In this document: positions 20,506 through 29,021 of the stretch, in pieces
Position numbering within the stretch: position 1 is the first letter of the stretch
Layout of the letters: every line of letters begins with the position of its first letter
Origin: Stenotrophomonas sp. HITSZ_GD
Lineage (GTDB): Bacteria > Pseudomonadota > Gammaproteobacteria > Xanthomonadales > Xanthomonadaceae
DNA: 64,000 nucleotides
Direction of reading: 5' to 3'
Assembly (NCBI RefSeq): GCF_029543105.1
Contig: NZ_JARQXB010000005.1
Span: 166,099 to 230,098 of the forward strand
Program-made: the position numbers and the translations under genes
Notes under the pieces: generated by a model
Databases searched by the model: none
What the model saw: only the letters and a program-made list of their open reading frames with translations
Told to the model about the DNA's origin: nothing

Positions 20506-20756
20506 AGCGTCGGGGTGGCCTCGAAGCGACGCGCGTAGCCGCGCTCTTCGGCGATGCGATCTACCTCTTCGTCGGGCAACTCGGGTGCGCCGTACACCAC
20601 GTAGGCCACGGTGCCGTCGCCGCGCGTGCCCACCTGGTGCAGGCGATAGCGTGGGCGTCCGGCCCCGGTATTTTCGGGGTAATGCAACGGCGGGGGCGCG
20701 TTGTCCAGGTCCATTTCGCTGTTGTCGACCACGCCGCCGATGAACAGGGCACGCAT
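20493..20756 (-). CDS. Hypothetical protein, 87 aa
   Basis: Begins MRALFIGGVVDNSEMDLDNA and contains PPPLHYPENTGAGRPRYRLH and DGTVAYVVYGAPELPDEEV. Soluble, no signal peptide. The strongly patterned sequence suggests a conserved xanthomonad protein, but I know no function. Monocistronic; convergent with the dehydrogenase gene and sharing its hairpin. Confidence 0.65.
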   Translation of the reverse strand: MRALFIGGVVDNSEMDLDNAPPPLHYPENTGAGRPRYRLHQVGTRGDGTVAYVVYGAPELPDEEVDRIAEERGYARRFEATPTLPVR

Positions 20757-20897
20757 GCTTCGCTCCTTCGTGTGGGGTCGCGTTCCACCCTACTCAGGTA
20801 ATTGTTCGCATTGCATCAATTCGGCGTGGACGGGGACGGGCGAGGGGCGCCGCGCGCGGGGGAGTAGAATGCCGGTCCCCGCACAGCCCCCGACCCG

Positions 20898-21956
20898 ATG
20901 TCCGTCGCCGCCGACGCTCCGCTGCACACCCTGTTCCTGCCCTTCGCCCAAGGCTTGCTGCGCTGGCCCGCCGGGCCCGTGCTGTTCCTGCGCGCCCGCG
21001 AGGGCTGGCCGCTGCGCGAGCATGCCCAGCCCGGCCAGCTGGACTGCGTGCAGAGCTTCCGGCCCTTCGCCGAAGCGCTGGAACGCGCCGGCTACCCGGT
21101 GCACGCCGACCTGCCGGAGGCGGACGACCGCCGCTACGCCCTCGTCCTCGTGCTGCCGCCGCGCCAGCGCGACGAAGCGCGCGCGCTGATCGCCCAGGCG
21201 CTGGCCCGGCTGGCGCCAGGTGGTATCGTGGTCGCCTGCCAATCGAACAATGAAGGCGCCCGCTCGGGCGAAGCCGACCTCAAGCAATTGGCGGGCTTGG
21301 GCGGCAACCTCACCAAGCATCATTGCCGCGTGTACTGGACCGCCCCGCAGCAGGGCGCGCACGACGCTGCGCTGGCGCAGCGCTGGGCCGCGCTGGACGC
21401 GCCGCGTGCGGTGCTCGGCGGCCGCTTCACCAGCCGGCCCGGCGTGTTCGCCTGGGACCGGGCCGACCCGGCCTCGGTGCTGCTGGCCGAACAGCTGCCG
21501 GCCGACCTGGCCGGCCAGGGGGCCGACCTCGGCGCCGGTTATGGCTACCTGTCGGCCGAAGTGCTGGCGCGCTGCCCGAAGGTCACCGGCCTGGATCTGT
21601 ACGAAGCCGAAGGCCGCGCGCTGGCCCTGGCACAGCGCAACCTCGCCGCGCGCGCGGGCCAGGTGGCGCTGGGTTACCACTGGCAGGACGTCACCGCCGG
21701 ATTGCCGCGCAGCTACGATTTCATCGTCAGCAATCCCCCGTTCCATACGCCGGCACGCGAAGACCGGCCCGACATCGGCCAGCGCTTCATCGCCGTGGCC
21801 GCGCAGGCCTTGCGCCCGGGGGGGCGGCTGTTCGTCGTGGCGAACCGGCACCTGCCTTACGAGCAGATCCTCAACGACCGCTTCGGCGACGTGCGCGTGG
21901 CGGCCGAGCGCGATGGCTTCAAGGCCATCGTCGCCCGCCGCGGAGGGCGCGCATGA
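20898..21956 (+). CDS. rsmC: 16S rRNA (guanine-1207-N2)-methyltransferase RsmC
   Basis: 352 residues with the two-domain RsmC layout: a degenerate N-terminal MTase-like half (QSFRPFAEALERAGY, LVLVLPPRQRDEAR, CQSNNEGARSGEADLKQLAG) and an active C-terminal half with the SAM site GADLGAGYGYLSAEVL, the acidic residue in VTGLDLYEAEGRAL and the catalytic NPPFH motif in FIVSNPPFHT. Adds N2-methyl to G1207 in 30S subunits. Its stop overlaps the rsuA-like start by four bases (ATGA), so two 16S rRNA-modifying enzymes are coupled. RlmG is the alternative, but RsmC fits better in length. Confidence 0.88.
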   Translation: MSVAADAPLHTLFLPFAQGLLRWPAGPVLFLRAREGWPLREHAQPGQLDCVQSFRPFAEALERAGYPVHADLPEADDRRYALVLVLPPRQRDEARALIAQALARLAPGGIVVACQSNNEGARSGEADLKQLAGLGGNLTKHHCRVYWTAPQQGAHDAALAQRWAALDAPRAVLGGRFTSRPGVFAWDRADPASVLLAEQLPADLAGQGADLGAGYGYLSAEVLARCPKVTGLDLYEAEGRALALAQRNLAARAGQVALGYHWQDVTAGLPRSYDFIVSNPPFHTPAREDRPDIGQRFIAVAAQALRPGGRLFVVANRHLPYEQILNDRFGDVRVAAERDGFKAIVARRGGRA

Positions 21957-22660
21957 AGCTGGTCAAGCATCTGGCCAACCTGGGCTATGGCAGCCGCAAG
22001 GACGTCACCTGGATGTTCCGCGAAGGCCGCATCACCGATGCCGCCGGCGAGGTGTTGTACGCCGATGACCAGGTCGCACACGAAGACGTGCGCGTGGATG
22101 GCGAGCCGCTCGATCCGCCGGCCGGCCTCACCCTGCTGCTGCACAAGCCGACCGGCTACACGTGTTCGACCAAGGACAGTGGCCGGCTGATCTACGACCT
22201 GCTGCCGCCGCGTTTCCGCCTGCGCGCCCCGCTGCTTTCGCCCGTGGGACGGCTGGATCGCGACACCAGCGGCCTGCTGCTGATGACCGACGACGGCGCG
22301 CTGCTGCACCGGATCGTCTCGCCGAAATCGCGCCTGGACAAGGCGTACGACGTCACCCTCGCGCAGGACCTGCGCGGCGACGAAGCCGCGCAATTCGCCA
22401 GCGGCACCCTGATGCTCGAATCCGAGGAAAAGCCCTTGTTGCCTGCCGAGATGGACGTGCTGGGCCCGCGCACGGCGCGATTGGTGCTGCACGAGGGGCG
22501 CTACCACCAGGTGCGCCGGATGTTCGCGGCGGTCGGCAACCACGTAGCCGCGCTGCACCGCAGCCGGGTGGGCGGGCTGGGCCTGGACGACCTGCCGGAA
22601 GGGCAGTGGCGCACACTCGACGCCGCCGACCTGGCGCGGCTATTCGGAGCGCCGGCATGA
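21953..22660 (+). CDS. rsuA: 16S rRNA pseudouridine(516) synthase (RsuA family)
   Basis: 235 residues. A short N-terminal S4-like domain (MKLVKHLANLGYGSRKDVTW) precedes the RsuA/RluB/E/F catalytic domain, with HKPTGYTCSTKDS, the catalytic Asp in PVGRLDRDTSGLLLMTDDG and the C-terminal EGRYHQVRRMFAAVGNHV. Starts within the rsmC stop and itself overlaps the HAD gene by four bases. Pairing with rsmC favours the 16S-specific RsuA over the 23S-specific RluB or RluE, but this is not certain. Confidence 0.87.
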   Translation: MKLVKHLANLGYGSRKDVTWMFREGRITDAAGEVLYADDQVAHEDVRVDGEPLDPPAGLTLLLHKPTGYTCSTKDSGRLIYDLLPPRFRLRAPLLSPVGRLDRDTSGLLLMTDDGALLHRIVSPKSRLDKAYDVTLAQDLRGDEAAQFASGTLMLESEEKPLLPAEMDVLGPRTARLVLHEGRYHQVRRMFAAVGNHVAALHRSRVGGLGLDDLPEGQWRTLDAADLARLFGAPA

Positions 22661-23340
22661 ATGCGCCCGCGCTGCCGTTCCTGCCGCAGGCGGTGATCTT
22701 CGACATGGATGGCCTGATGCTCGACAGCGAGCGTGCCATCACGCGTTGCCTGGCCAAGGCGGCGAACGAGCAGGGGCAGGCGATCGAACCGGCGTTCTGG
22801 CTGCGCATGGTCGGCAAGGGCGACGCCGCCTGCCGCGCGATGCTTGCCGAGCGCATCGGCGCCGAGGCCGGGCAGGCGCTGCTGGATCGTTGCCACGTGC
22901 TGTACGACGAAGTCGTGGAGGCGGGCGTGCCGCTGCGTCCGGGCATTGTCGCGCTGCTGGAGCTGCTGGTGGCGCGCCGCATTCCGCGGGCCGTGGCCAC
23001 CTCCACGCGCCGCCCGCTCGCGCTGCGCAAGCTCGCGGCCGCCGACCTGCTGCGCCGCTTCGATACCGTGTGCACCAGCAGCGACGTCGCCCACCCCAAG
23101 CCGGCGCCGGACATCTACCTGCTCGCGGCCGAACGCCTGCGCGTGGCGCCGGCGCAATGCCTGGTGCTGGAAGATTCGCCCACCGGCGTGCGCGCCGCGC
23201 TGGCCGCGGGCATGACGCCGATCCAGGTGCCGGACCTGCTGGCGCCGGACGAGGAAGTGCGCGCGCTGGGGCACCGCATCGTCAACTCGCTTGCCGATGC
23301 GCAGCGCTTGCTGGAGCTGCGGTTGGAAGCGGGCGCGTAA
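22657..23340 (+). CDS. HAD-superfamily phosphatase (beta-phosphoglucomutase/YieH-like)
   Basis: 227 residues, cytoplasmic. HAD motif I FDMDGLMLDSE carries the nucleophile and acid Asp. Motif II is in VATSTRR, the motif III lysine in HPKPAPDIYLLAAER, and motif IV is EDSPTGVRAA. The helical cap sits between motifs I and II. Closest by eye to the subfamily of small sugar-phosphate phosphatases. It is the third gene of the tightly overlapped rsmC-rsuA-HAD unit. Substrate unknown. Confidence 0.9.
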   Translation: MNAPALPFLPQAVIFDMDGLMLDSERAITRCLAKAANEQGQAIEPAFWLRMVGKGDAACRAMLAERIGAEAGQALLDRCHVLYDEVVEAGVPLRPGIVALLELLVARRIPRAVATSTRRPLALRKLAAADLLRRFDTVCTSSDVAHPKPAPDIYLLAAERLRVAPAQCLVLEDSPTGVRAALAAGMTPIQVPDLLAPDEEVRALGHRIVNSLADAQRLLELRLEAGA

Positions 23341-23378
23341 GGTGAGATTCCCGACATACGATTGATGGAAGTCCCGAG

Positions 23379-23407
23379 TTGACGACGCGTAGCGCCAAGG
23401 CTACCGT
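23379..23407 (+). promoter_or_regulatory. Candidate sigma-70 promoter
   Basis: TTGACG (23379-23384) and TACCGT (23402-23407) are separated by exactly 17 bases, about 40 bases after the HAD gene stop. Transcription would start near 23414. It would serve the small RNA candidate and/or the NYN gene. Confidence 0.55.
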
Positions 23408-23413
23408 GGCCCC

Positions 23414-23485
23414 ACAACTCCCCCCTCGCCGCGTCATGATGACTCACCGGCTTGGGAAGAAAAAACCGCCGCAAGGCGGTTTTTT
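23414..23485 (+). ncRNA. Candidate small RNA or attenuated leader with C-rich segment
   Basis: Between a good promoter and an intrinsic terminator lies a ~72-base untranslated segment. It carries a run CTCCCCCCTC near 23418-23427, complementary to Shine-Dalgarno sequences, as in C-rich-loop regulatory RNAs known in Xanthomonas (the sX13 type). The ribosome site of the NYN gene starts only about 8 bases after the terminator T run. The segment may therefore be a free-standing sRNA or a leader whose hairpin attenuates the NYN gene. No expression evidence is available. Confidence 0.35.
23461..23485. terminator. Strong bidirectional intrinsic terminator
   Basis: The stem 23461-23470 pairs with 23475-23484 around a GCAA tetraloop, with A's on one side and a run of T's on the other, so it can work on both strands. 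It lies 21 bases upstream of the NYN start codon. Confidence 0.85.
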
Positions 23486-23505
23486 CATGTCTGAGGGAAG
23501 TGGTG

Positions 23506-24204
23506 ATGGTCAGGAAGACCGCTGTCTACATCGACGGGTACAACCTCTACTACGGTCGGCTTCGCGGCACCGGATTCAAATGGCTGGACGTGGTGTCACT
23601 GTTCGAGCACCTGCTCCGGGTCCAGGACGCGGACGCGGAGGTGCGACGGGTGCATTACTTCACCTCGCCTGCGTTGGGACGGCTTGCTACCCATGGTGCG
23701 GCCTCGGTCCTGGCACAGCAGGATTACCATCGCGCGCTCACGGCGCTGTATCCGGAGCGCCTCGTGATGACATTCGGCAATCACAGCATCGATCGTGGGG
23801 GCACCTGGATGCCGGAATACGTCGCGGGCAGCCCGTGCGACCGCCAGCGCCGCGTAAGGGTGTGGAAGATCGAAGAGAAGCAGACTGACGTCAATCTGGC
23901 CTTGGCCATGTGCCGTGATGCGGCATCAGGCGAGTTTGGCCAGTTGGTCATCTGCAGCAGCGACAGCGACTTGACTCCTGCATTTGCAGCGATTCGGGAG
24001 GATTTCCCGCAGATTCGGCTCGGTGTGGTGGCGCCGCGGCCACCTGCCCTGGCCCGGGAGCGGGGCCGCGTCGTCAGCGCGGCCCTGGCGGCGCGCGCCG
24101 ATTGGACGATACGGCACCTGCTGGATGAGGACCTCGCCGGCCACCAACTGCCGCTACGCGTGCCCGCGCGCAAGCGCGCCATCAGCCGGCCGCCCCATTG
24201 GTAG
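23506..24204 (+). CDS. NYN-domain (PIN-like) endoribonuclease family protein
   Basis: 232 residues. The LabA/NYN fold is clear: first acidic residue in AVYIDGYNLYYGRL, the central KIEEKQTDVNLALAMCRDAA with conserved TD, and LVICSSDSDLTPAFAAIRED with the S-D-SDxxP/A metal site. The C-terminus is basic (RVPARKRAISRPP), fitting RNA binding. I place the start at ATG 23506, where GAGGGAAG gives a good ribosome site. Two GTGs just upstream are in frame, and the longer frame would run through a terminator. Predicted metal-dependent RNase; target unknown. Convergent with the SDR gene, 4 bases apart. Confidence 0.85.
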   Translation: MVRKTAVYIDGYNLYYGRLRGTGFKWLDVVSLFEHLLRVQDADAEVRRVHYFTSPALGRLATHGAASVLAQQDYHRALTALYPERLVMTFGNHSIDRGGTWMPEYVAGSPCDRQRRVRVWKIEEKQTDVNLALAMCRDAASGEFGQLVICSSDSDLTPAFAAIREDFPQIRLGVVAPRPPALARERGRVVSAALAARADWTIRHLLDEDLAGHQLPLRVPARKRAISRPPHW

Positions 24205-24208
24205 CTCC

Positions 24209-25015
24209 TCAGGCGTACTGCATCTTCCGCGTCATGCCCCCATCGACGATGAAATCCTGCGCGGTGACGAAGCCCGACAGCGTCGGCGCGAGCAGGTAGA
24301 CCGCCAACTGGGCAATATCGCCCGGGACACCCACGCGGCCCGCCGGGTGCTGCGCGTGGTCGCGGCGCGAGTGCTTCGGCTGCCGCCGCCGCGCGGGGGC
24401 GCGCCATGCCTCCGTGGCGATCCAGCCGGGGCTGATGCTGTTCACGCGCACCGCGGGTCCCTCGCTCATCGCCAGGGCATGGGTGAAGGCCACCAGCCCG
24501 CCCTTCGCAGCGGCATACGCTTCGCTGTGCGGCTCGGATTGCCAGGCACGGGTCGAGGCGATGTTGACGATCGCCCCGCCACCGTTGGCCTGCACCAGCG
24601 AGGGCAGGGCGTGTTTGCTGCACAGGAAGGCGCCGTGCAGGCTCGACAGGCGGCGCTGCCATTGCGCCCAGTCCAGCTCGGCCAGGGGCGCGATGTGGGG
24701 GTCGGCGATGCCCGCGTTGTTCACCAGCCCGTCGATCCGGCCGAAGCGGCGCAAGGCCGCCGCGGTGAACGCGGCCACGCTGCGCTCCTGCGCCACATCC
24801 AGGCGCTTGAACAAGGCGCGCTCGCGCAGGCCCCACTCGGCGATGCACGCGCGGCCGGCTTCGGCGTCCAGGTCGCCGATGACGACCTGGCCGCCGGCAC
24901 CCAGCACCGCCTGCGCGATGCCTCGCCCGATGCCCTGCGCACCGCCGGTCACCAGGATGACGCGGCCGGCCAGCGGCTGCGCGGGCCAGTGTTCGAGGGG
25001 AGGGGCCAGGCTCAT
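24209..25015 (-). CDS. SDR-family oxidoreductase
   Basis: 268 residues, classical short-chain dehydrogenase. It has the nucleotide-binding glycine motif TGGAQGIGRGIAQ, an acidic residue after strand 2 (GDLDAEAGR) favouring NAD(H), NNAG in VNNAGIADPH, and the catalytic Ser-Tyr-Lys in NIASTRAWQSEPHSEAYAAA plus the next Lys. The C-terminal PGDIAQLAVYLLAPTLSGFV and IVDGGMTRKMQYA are standard. Start set at MSLAPPLEHW; the longer frame upstream has no family similarity. Substrate unknown. Confidence 0.9.
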   Translation of the reverse strand: MSLAPPLEHWPAQPLAGRVILVTGGAQGIGRGIAQAVLGAGGQVVIGDLDAEAGRACIAEWGLRERALFKRLDVAQERSVAAFTAAALRRFGRIDGLVNNAGIADPHIAPLAELDWAQWQRRLSSLHGAFLCSKHALPSLVQANGGGAIVNIASTRAWQSEPHSEAYAAAKGGLVAFTHALAMSEGPAVRVNSISPGWIATEAWRAPARRRQPKHSRRDHAQHPAGRVGVPGDIAQLAVYLLAPTLSGFVTAQDFIVDGGMTRKMQYA

Positions 25016-25076
25016 CGGGGGACCTCGCGATACGGGAGGTCCATCATCGCGCGCCGCCGTGCAGCGCGCGTGCAGG

Positions 25077-25643
25077 TCATTCGCGCAACAGCTGGTGCCA
25101 CCCGTCGGCACCGAGCTTCTGCAAGGTGTCCAGGTTGCGCTCGACGATCACGTCCGGGTCCGGGAACGCCGCCACGGCGCGCTCCACGCTGTCCTCGCGC
25201 AGCAAGTGCAGCGTTGGCCACGGCGAGCGGTTGGTGAAGTTGCCCACGTCGTCCGGCGCGGCACCGGCGAACTGGTAGTGCGGATGGAAGCTGGCCACCT
25301 GCAGGATGCCCTGCAGATCCAGCGCTTCCACGGCCGCATCGGCGTTGTCGAGGAAGTCGTTGTAGTCGAGGAAATCTTCGAGCACGTGCGGATGCACGAT
25401 CAGCGTCGTGTCGATCTCCTCGGCGGAAGTGTCGCGCAGGCGCAGCAACTCCTCGGCCAGTTCCTCCAGCAGCGCCTCGGGTGTGCTGGCGTCGCTGAGC
25501 ACCAGGCGCACCTGCTGCTTGACGTACACCGCCTTGGCGAACGGGCACAGGTTCAGCCCGATCACCGCGCGCTCGATCCAGCGCCGCGTGTCGCCGAGGT
25601 AATCCGGTGCGTCGGGCGCGGCGGGGGCGGGAAGATCAGTCAC
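25077..25643 (-). CDS. DUF1415 family protein
   Basis: 188 residues, starting at GTG within the end of yajQ. Family blocks: WIERAVIGLNLCPFAKAVYV, TTLIVHPHVLEDFLDYNDFL, GILQVASFHPHYQFAGAAPD and FTNRSPWPTLHLLREDSVER. Conserved Cys and His residues are present, but no known activity. The gene overlaps yajQ by 8 bases, so translation is coupled. Cytoplasmic; function unknown. Confidence 0.88.
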   Translation of the reverse strand: MTDLPAPAAPDAPDYLGDTRRWIERAVIGLNLCPFAKAVYVKQQVRLVLSDASTPEALLEELAEELLRLRDTSAEEIDTTLIVHPHVLEDFLDYNDFLDNADAAVEALDLQGILQVASFHPHYQFAGAAPDDVGNFTNRSPWPTLHLLREDSVERAVAAFPDPDVIVERNLDTLQKLGADGWHQLLRE

Positions 25644-26118
25644 GGAAGTTGTCGTACTGCAGCGGCAGTTCGAACTCGCTCTTGCGCAGCAGCGCGATCA
25701 CTTCCTGCAGGTCGTCGCGCTTCTTGCCGGTCACGCGCAACTTGTCGCCGTTGATCTGGGTCTCGACCTTGATCTTGGCTTCCTTGATCTTGGCGGCAAT
25801 CTGCTTGGCCAGCTTCTGCTCGATGCCCTGCTTGACGGTGATCTTCTGGCGGGCGCCGGCCAGGTTGGTCTCCACGTCGCCGAATTCCAGGCAGCGCGCA
25901 TCGATCTGGCGGGCGATCAGGCGCGCGCGCAGGATGTCCGTCATCTGCTTGAGCTGGAAATCGCTCGGCGCCGATTGCTGGATGACCTTGTCGTCCAGTT
26001 CGAACTTGGCTTCCACGCCCTTGAAGTCGAAGCGGGTGGACAGTTCGCGGTTGGCCTGGTCGACCGCGTTGGTGAGTTCGTGCTTGTCGACTTCCGACAC
26101 CACGTCGAAGGAAGGCAT
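25636..26118 (-). CDS. yajQ: YajQ-family nucleotide-binding protein
   Basis: 160 residues, full length. MPSFDVVSEVDKHELTNAVD, RELSTRFDFKGVEAKFELDD and VTGKKRDDLQEVIALLRKSE are nearly identical to other YajQ proteins. YajQ binds cyclic di-GMP in Xanthomonas and Pseudomonas and acts with an LysR-type regulator to control virulence or biofilm genes, so the same may hold here. Upstream gene of a pair with DUF1415. The family name is certain; the effector role is by analogy. Confidence 0.95.
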   Translation of the reverse strand: MPSFDVVSEVDKHELTNAVDQANRELSTRFDFKGVEAKFELDDKVIQQSAPSDFQLKQMTDILRARLIARQIDARCLEFGDVETNLAGARQKITVKQGIEQKLAKQIAAKIKEAKIKVETQINGDKLRVTGKKRDDLQEVIALLRKSEFELPLQYDNFRD

Positions 26119-26204
26119 GGCGGGCTCCTGTGGGGCTTGCGGCCGGTGATTTTAGTCCATCGCGCCGGATGCGTCGTGGAACCGGCAGCGGCGATAATGC
26201 CGCC

Positions 26205-27101
26205 ATGTCCTCTTCCCGTTCTCCCCTGGCCGCGGCGGCGTGGATGCTCGCGGCCGTGCTGTGCTTCTCCGGCATGGACGCCGGCATGAAGCTGCTGTCC
26301 GCGCACTACCCGGTGCTGCAGGTCACCTGGCTGCGCGGCGCCGCGTCGCTGCCGTTCGTGCTGGTGTGGGTGCTGCTCACCGCCGGCCCGCGTTCGATCG
26401 TGCCGGTGCGCTGGCCGCTGCACCTGCTGCGCGGCGTGCTGGGCATCGCGATGATCGGCTGCTTCGTCCATGCGCTGCAGGACCTGCCGCTGTCCACCGC
26501 CTACACGATCTACTTCGTCGCCCCGCTGCTGGTGGCGGCGCTGTCGGTGCCGCTGCTGGGCGAGCGGGTCGGCCCGCGTCGCTGGACGGCGATCGGCATC
26601 GGCCTGCTCGGCGTCATCGTGGTGCTGCGGCCCGGCGTGGACGGGCTGATCTCCTTCCCCGGCCTGATGGTGTTGCTGGCGGCCACGGCGTATGCGGTGG
26701 CCGCGGTGACGGTGAGCCTGCTCACCCGCACCGATACGCCGCAGTCGATGGTGGTGTGGTTCCTGGCGCTGATGGCGCTGGGCGCCGGCCTGATGGCGAT
26801 CCCGGGCTGGGTGCCGCTGCGCGCCGAGCACGGCTGGCTGATCGCCGGCATGGGCCTGGCCGGCGCGCTGGGCCAGATTGCCCTCACCCAGGCGTTCCTG
26901 CGCGGGGAGGCCTCGATGATCGCGCCGCTGGAATACACCGGGCTGGTATGGGTGATCGGCTGGGACTGGCTGCTGTGGCGGACCTTGCCGGACCGCTGGA
27001 CCTGGGCCGGCGCGGCGATCATCGTCGCCAGCGGCCTGTACCTGCTGCGGCGCGAGCGGGTGCGCCGGGTGGACCATCCCGCCCAGATCGACCATCCCTG
27101 A
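26205..27101 (+). CDS. EamA/DMT-family transporter
   Basis: 298 residues with ten predicted membrane helices in two EamA repeats. The first holds AAWMLAAVLCFSGMDAGMKL, WLRGAASLPFVL and STAYTIYFVAPLLVAALSVP. The second ends AFLRGEASMIAPLEYTGLVW and GAAIIVASGLYLLRRER. Inner membrane; probable metabolite exporter, substrate unknown. The ATG at 26205 gives a start right at the first helix; the upstream frame was rejected. Divergent from yajQ across an 86-base gap. Confidence 0.9.
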   Translation: MSSSRSPLAAAAWMLAAVLCFSGMDAGMKLLSAHYPVLQVTWLRGAASLPFVLVWVLLTAGPRSIVPVRWPLHLLRGVLGIAMIGCFVHALQDLPLSTAYTIYFVAPLLVAALSVPLLGERVGPRRWTAIGIGLLGVIVVLRPGVDGLISFPGLMVLLAATAYAVAAVTVSLLTRTDTPQSMVVWFLALMALGAGLMAIPGWVPLRAEHGWLIAGMGLAGALGQIALTQAFLRGEASMIAPLEYTGLVWVIGWDWLLWRTLPDRWTWAGAAIIVASGLYLLRRERVRRVDHPAQIDHP

Positions 27102-27217
27102 CCGAGCGCCGGAGCGCGAGGCTTAGAACAAAAGGGAATAAGTAGGCCCCGCCGAGCGCGGGCGCGGGCGGCCTGCCACTGGTAGGCTGCACGCCCCCCA
27201 AGTCCGATGTCCGCGCG

Positions 27218-28225
27218 GTGATCGAATTCCAGCGCCTGCACAAGTCCTATGAAGTCGGTGGCCGCCAGGTCGCCGCGCTGCAACCGCTCGACCTGAGCAT
27301 CGGTGCCGGCGAGGTGTTCGGCATCATCGGCCATTCCGGCGCCGGCAAATCGACGCTGATCCGGCTGATCAACCGGCTGGAAGAGCCGACCGGCGGCAGG
27401 TTGTTGATCGACGGCGAGGACGTGACCGCGCTCGACCGCGAAGGCCTGCGCGCGCTGCGCCGGCGCATCGGCATGATCTTCCAGCACTTCAACCTGCTGT
27501 CCTCGCGCACCGTGGCCGGCAACGTGGCCTTCCCGCTGGAGCTGGCCGGCCTGCCGAAGGCCGAGATCGCCGGGCGCGTGCAGGCCCTGCTGGCGCGCGT
27601 CGGGCTGGAGGCGCACGCGGACAAGTACCCGGCCCAGCTCTCGGGCGGGCAGAAGCAGCGCGTGGGCATTGCGCGCGCGCTGGCCACCCAGCCGCGCATC
27701 CTGTTGTGCGACGAGGCCACCAGCGCGCTCGATCCGCAGACCACCGGCGCGGTGCTGCAACTGCTGTCGGAGATCAACCGCGAGCTGGGGCTGACCATCG
27801 TGCTGATCACCCACGAGATGGAGGTGATCCGCCGGGTGTGCGACCGCGTGGCCGTGCTCGACGGCGGCCAGCTGGTGGAAAGCGGGCCGGTCACCGAGGT
27901 TTTCCTGCATCCCAAGCACCCCACCACGCGCCGCTTCGTCGCCGAGGCCGAGCACGTGGACGAGGGCGAACTGCATCGCGATCTCGCCGCCGTGCAGGGC
28001 CGCATCGTGCGCCTGACCTTCCTGGGCGCGGATACCTACCAGCCGCTGCTGGGCCGCATCGCCCGCGAGACCGGCGTGGACTACAACATCCTCACCGGGC
28101 GGATCGACCGCATCAAGGACACGCCGTACGGGCAACTCACCGTGGCGCTGGTGGGCGGCAACCAGGAGGCGGCGCGCACGGCGTTCAGCGCCGCCGGCGT
28201 CACCGTGGAGGAACTGCGCCCGTGA
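27218..28225 (+). CDS. metN: Methionine ABC transporter ATP-binding protein MetN
   Basis: 335 residues from a GTG. Walker [10 protein letters not shown], signature [15 protein letters not shown], Walker [13 protein letters not shown] and the C-terminal NIL (ACT-like) domain (about 245-335, [20 protein letters not shown] and later) that binds methionine for feedback inhibition. The motif [20 protein letters not shown] is typical of MetN. First gene of metNIQ; its stop overlaps the metI start. The 116-base upstream gap (27102-27217) shows no SAM riboswitch fold that I can recognise. Confidence 0.96.
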   Translation: MIEFQRLHKSYEVGGRQVAALQPLDLSIGAGEVFGIIGHSGAGKSTLIRLINRLEEPTGGRLLIDGEDVTALDREGLRALRRRIGMIFQHFNLLSSRTVAGNVAFPLELAGLPKAEIAGRVQALLARVGLEAHADKYPAQLSGGQKQRVGIARALATQPRILLCDEATSALDPQTTGAVLQLLSEINRELGLTIVLITHEMEVIRRVCDRVAVLDGGQLVESGPVTEVFLHPKHPTTRRFVAEAEHVDEGELHRDLAAVQGRIVRLTFLGADTYQPLLGRIARETGVDYNILTGRIDRIKDTPYGQLTVALVGGNQEAARTAFSAAGVTVEELRP

Positions 28226-28920
28226 ACAGCGCGCTGATCGCCGCCGCGGACGGCTTCTTCCGCAACCTGGATGCCCGCAAGTGGGCCGACATCGGCCAGG
28301 CCACGCTGGACACCTTGCTGATGCTCGGCGGCGCACTGCCGCTGACGCTGTTGATCGGCCTGCCGCTGGGCGTGCTGCTGTTCCTGAGCGGCTCGACGCA
28401 GCTGCGTCGTCGGCCCGTGCTGCACGGCGTGCTCGCCTTCGTGGTGAACCTGCTGCGCTCGGTGCCTTTCATCATCCTGATGATCGCGATGATCCCGCTC
28501 ACTTTGTTCGTCATGGGCACCTCGCTGGGCGTGCGTGGCGCGATCCTGCCGCTGGTGGTGGGCGCGGCGCCGTTCTACGCGCGGCTGGTGGAGACCGCGC
28601 TGCGCGAAGTGGATCGCGGCGTGGTGGAAGCCAGCCAGGCCATGGGCGCCACCCCCTGGCAGCTGGTGTCCAAGGTGCTGCTGCCCGAGGCCCTGCCCGG
28701 GCTGATCGCCGGGGCGACCGTTACCACCATCGCGCTGATCGGCTTCACCGCCATGGGCGGGGCCATCGGCTCCGGCGGCCTGGGCGATGTCGCCTATCGC
28801 GAGGGTTACCTGCGCTCGCACGCCGATGTGGCGCTGGTGACGGTGATCGCGTTGCTGGTGCTGGTGCAACTGCTGCAGATGCTGGGCGACCGCCTGGTCG
28901 CCCGGTACTCGCGGCGCTGA
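28222..28920 (+). CDS. metI: Methionine ABC transporter permease MetI
   Basis: 232 residues from a GTG overlapping the metN stop (GTGA). Five membrane helices and the EAA loop [20 protein letters not shown], then [20 protein letters not shown], match MetI closely. [18 protein letters not shown] is another family block. Forms the inner-membrane channel with MetN and receives D/L-methionine from MetQ. Confidence 0.96.
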   Translation: MNSALIAAADGFFRNLDARKWADIGQATLDTLLMLGGALPLTLLIGLPLGVLLFLSGSTQLRRRPVLHGVLAFVVNLLRSVPFIILMIAMIPLTLFVMGTSLGVRGAILPLVVGAAPFYARLVETALREVDRGVVEASQAMGATPWQLVSKVLLPEALPGLIAGATVTTIALIGFTAMGGAIGSGGLGDVAYREGYLRSHADVALVTVIALLVLVQLLQMLGDRLVARYSRR

Positions 28921-29021
28921 GCCTGCCGCCCGCGCATGCCGCCCGGCCATCCCGCCGGCGCGGCGAACCTGTTACGTTCCCTGGCGGCCCTGCGCCGTTC
29001 CTCCCCGAACCCGGATCCACC

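Noticed and set aside
23341..23448. GGTGAG (23341-23346) pairing with CTCACC (23443-23448) to close a large RNA structure after the HAD gene
   Set aside because: Only six pairs over about 100 bases, starting before the candidate promoter; likely chance.
27102..27217. SAM riboswitch upstream of metNIQ
   Set aside because: The 116-base leader has no arrangement of stems or conserved core that I recognise as SAM-I, SAM-II or SAH type, and no terminator/antiterminator pair.
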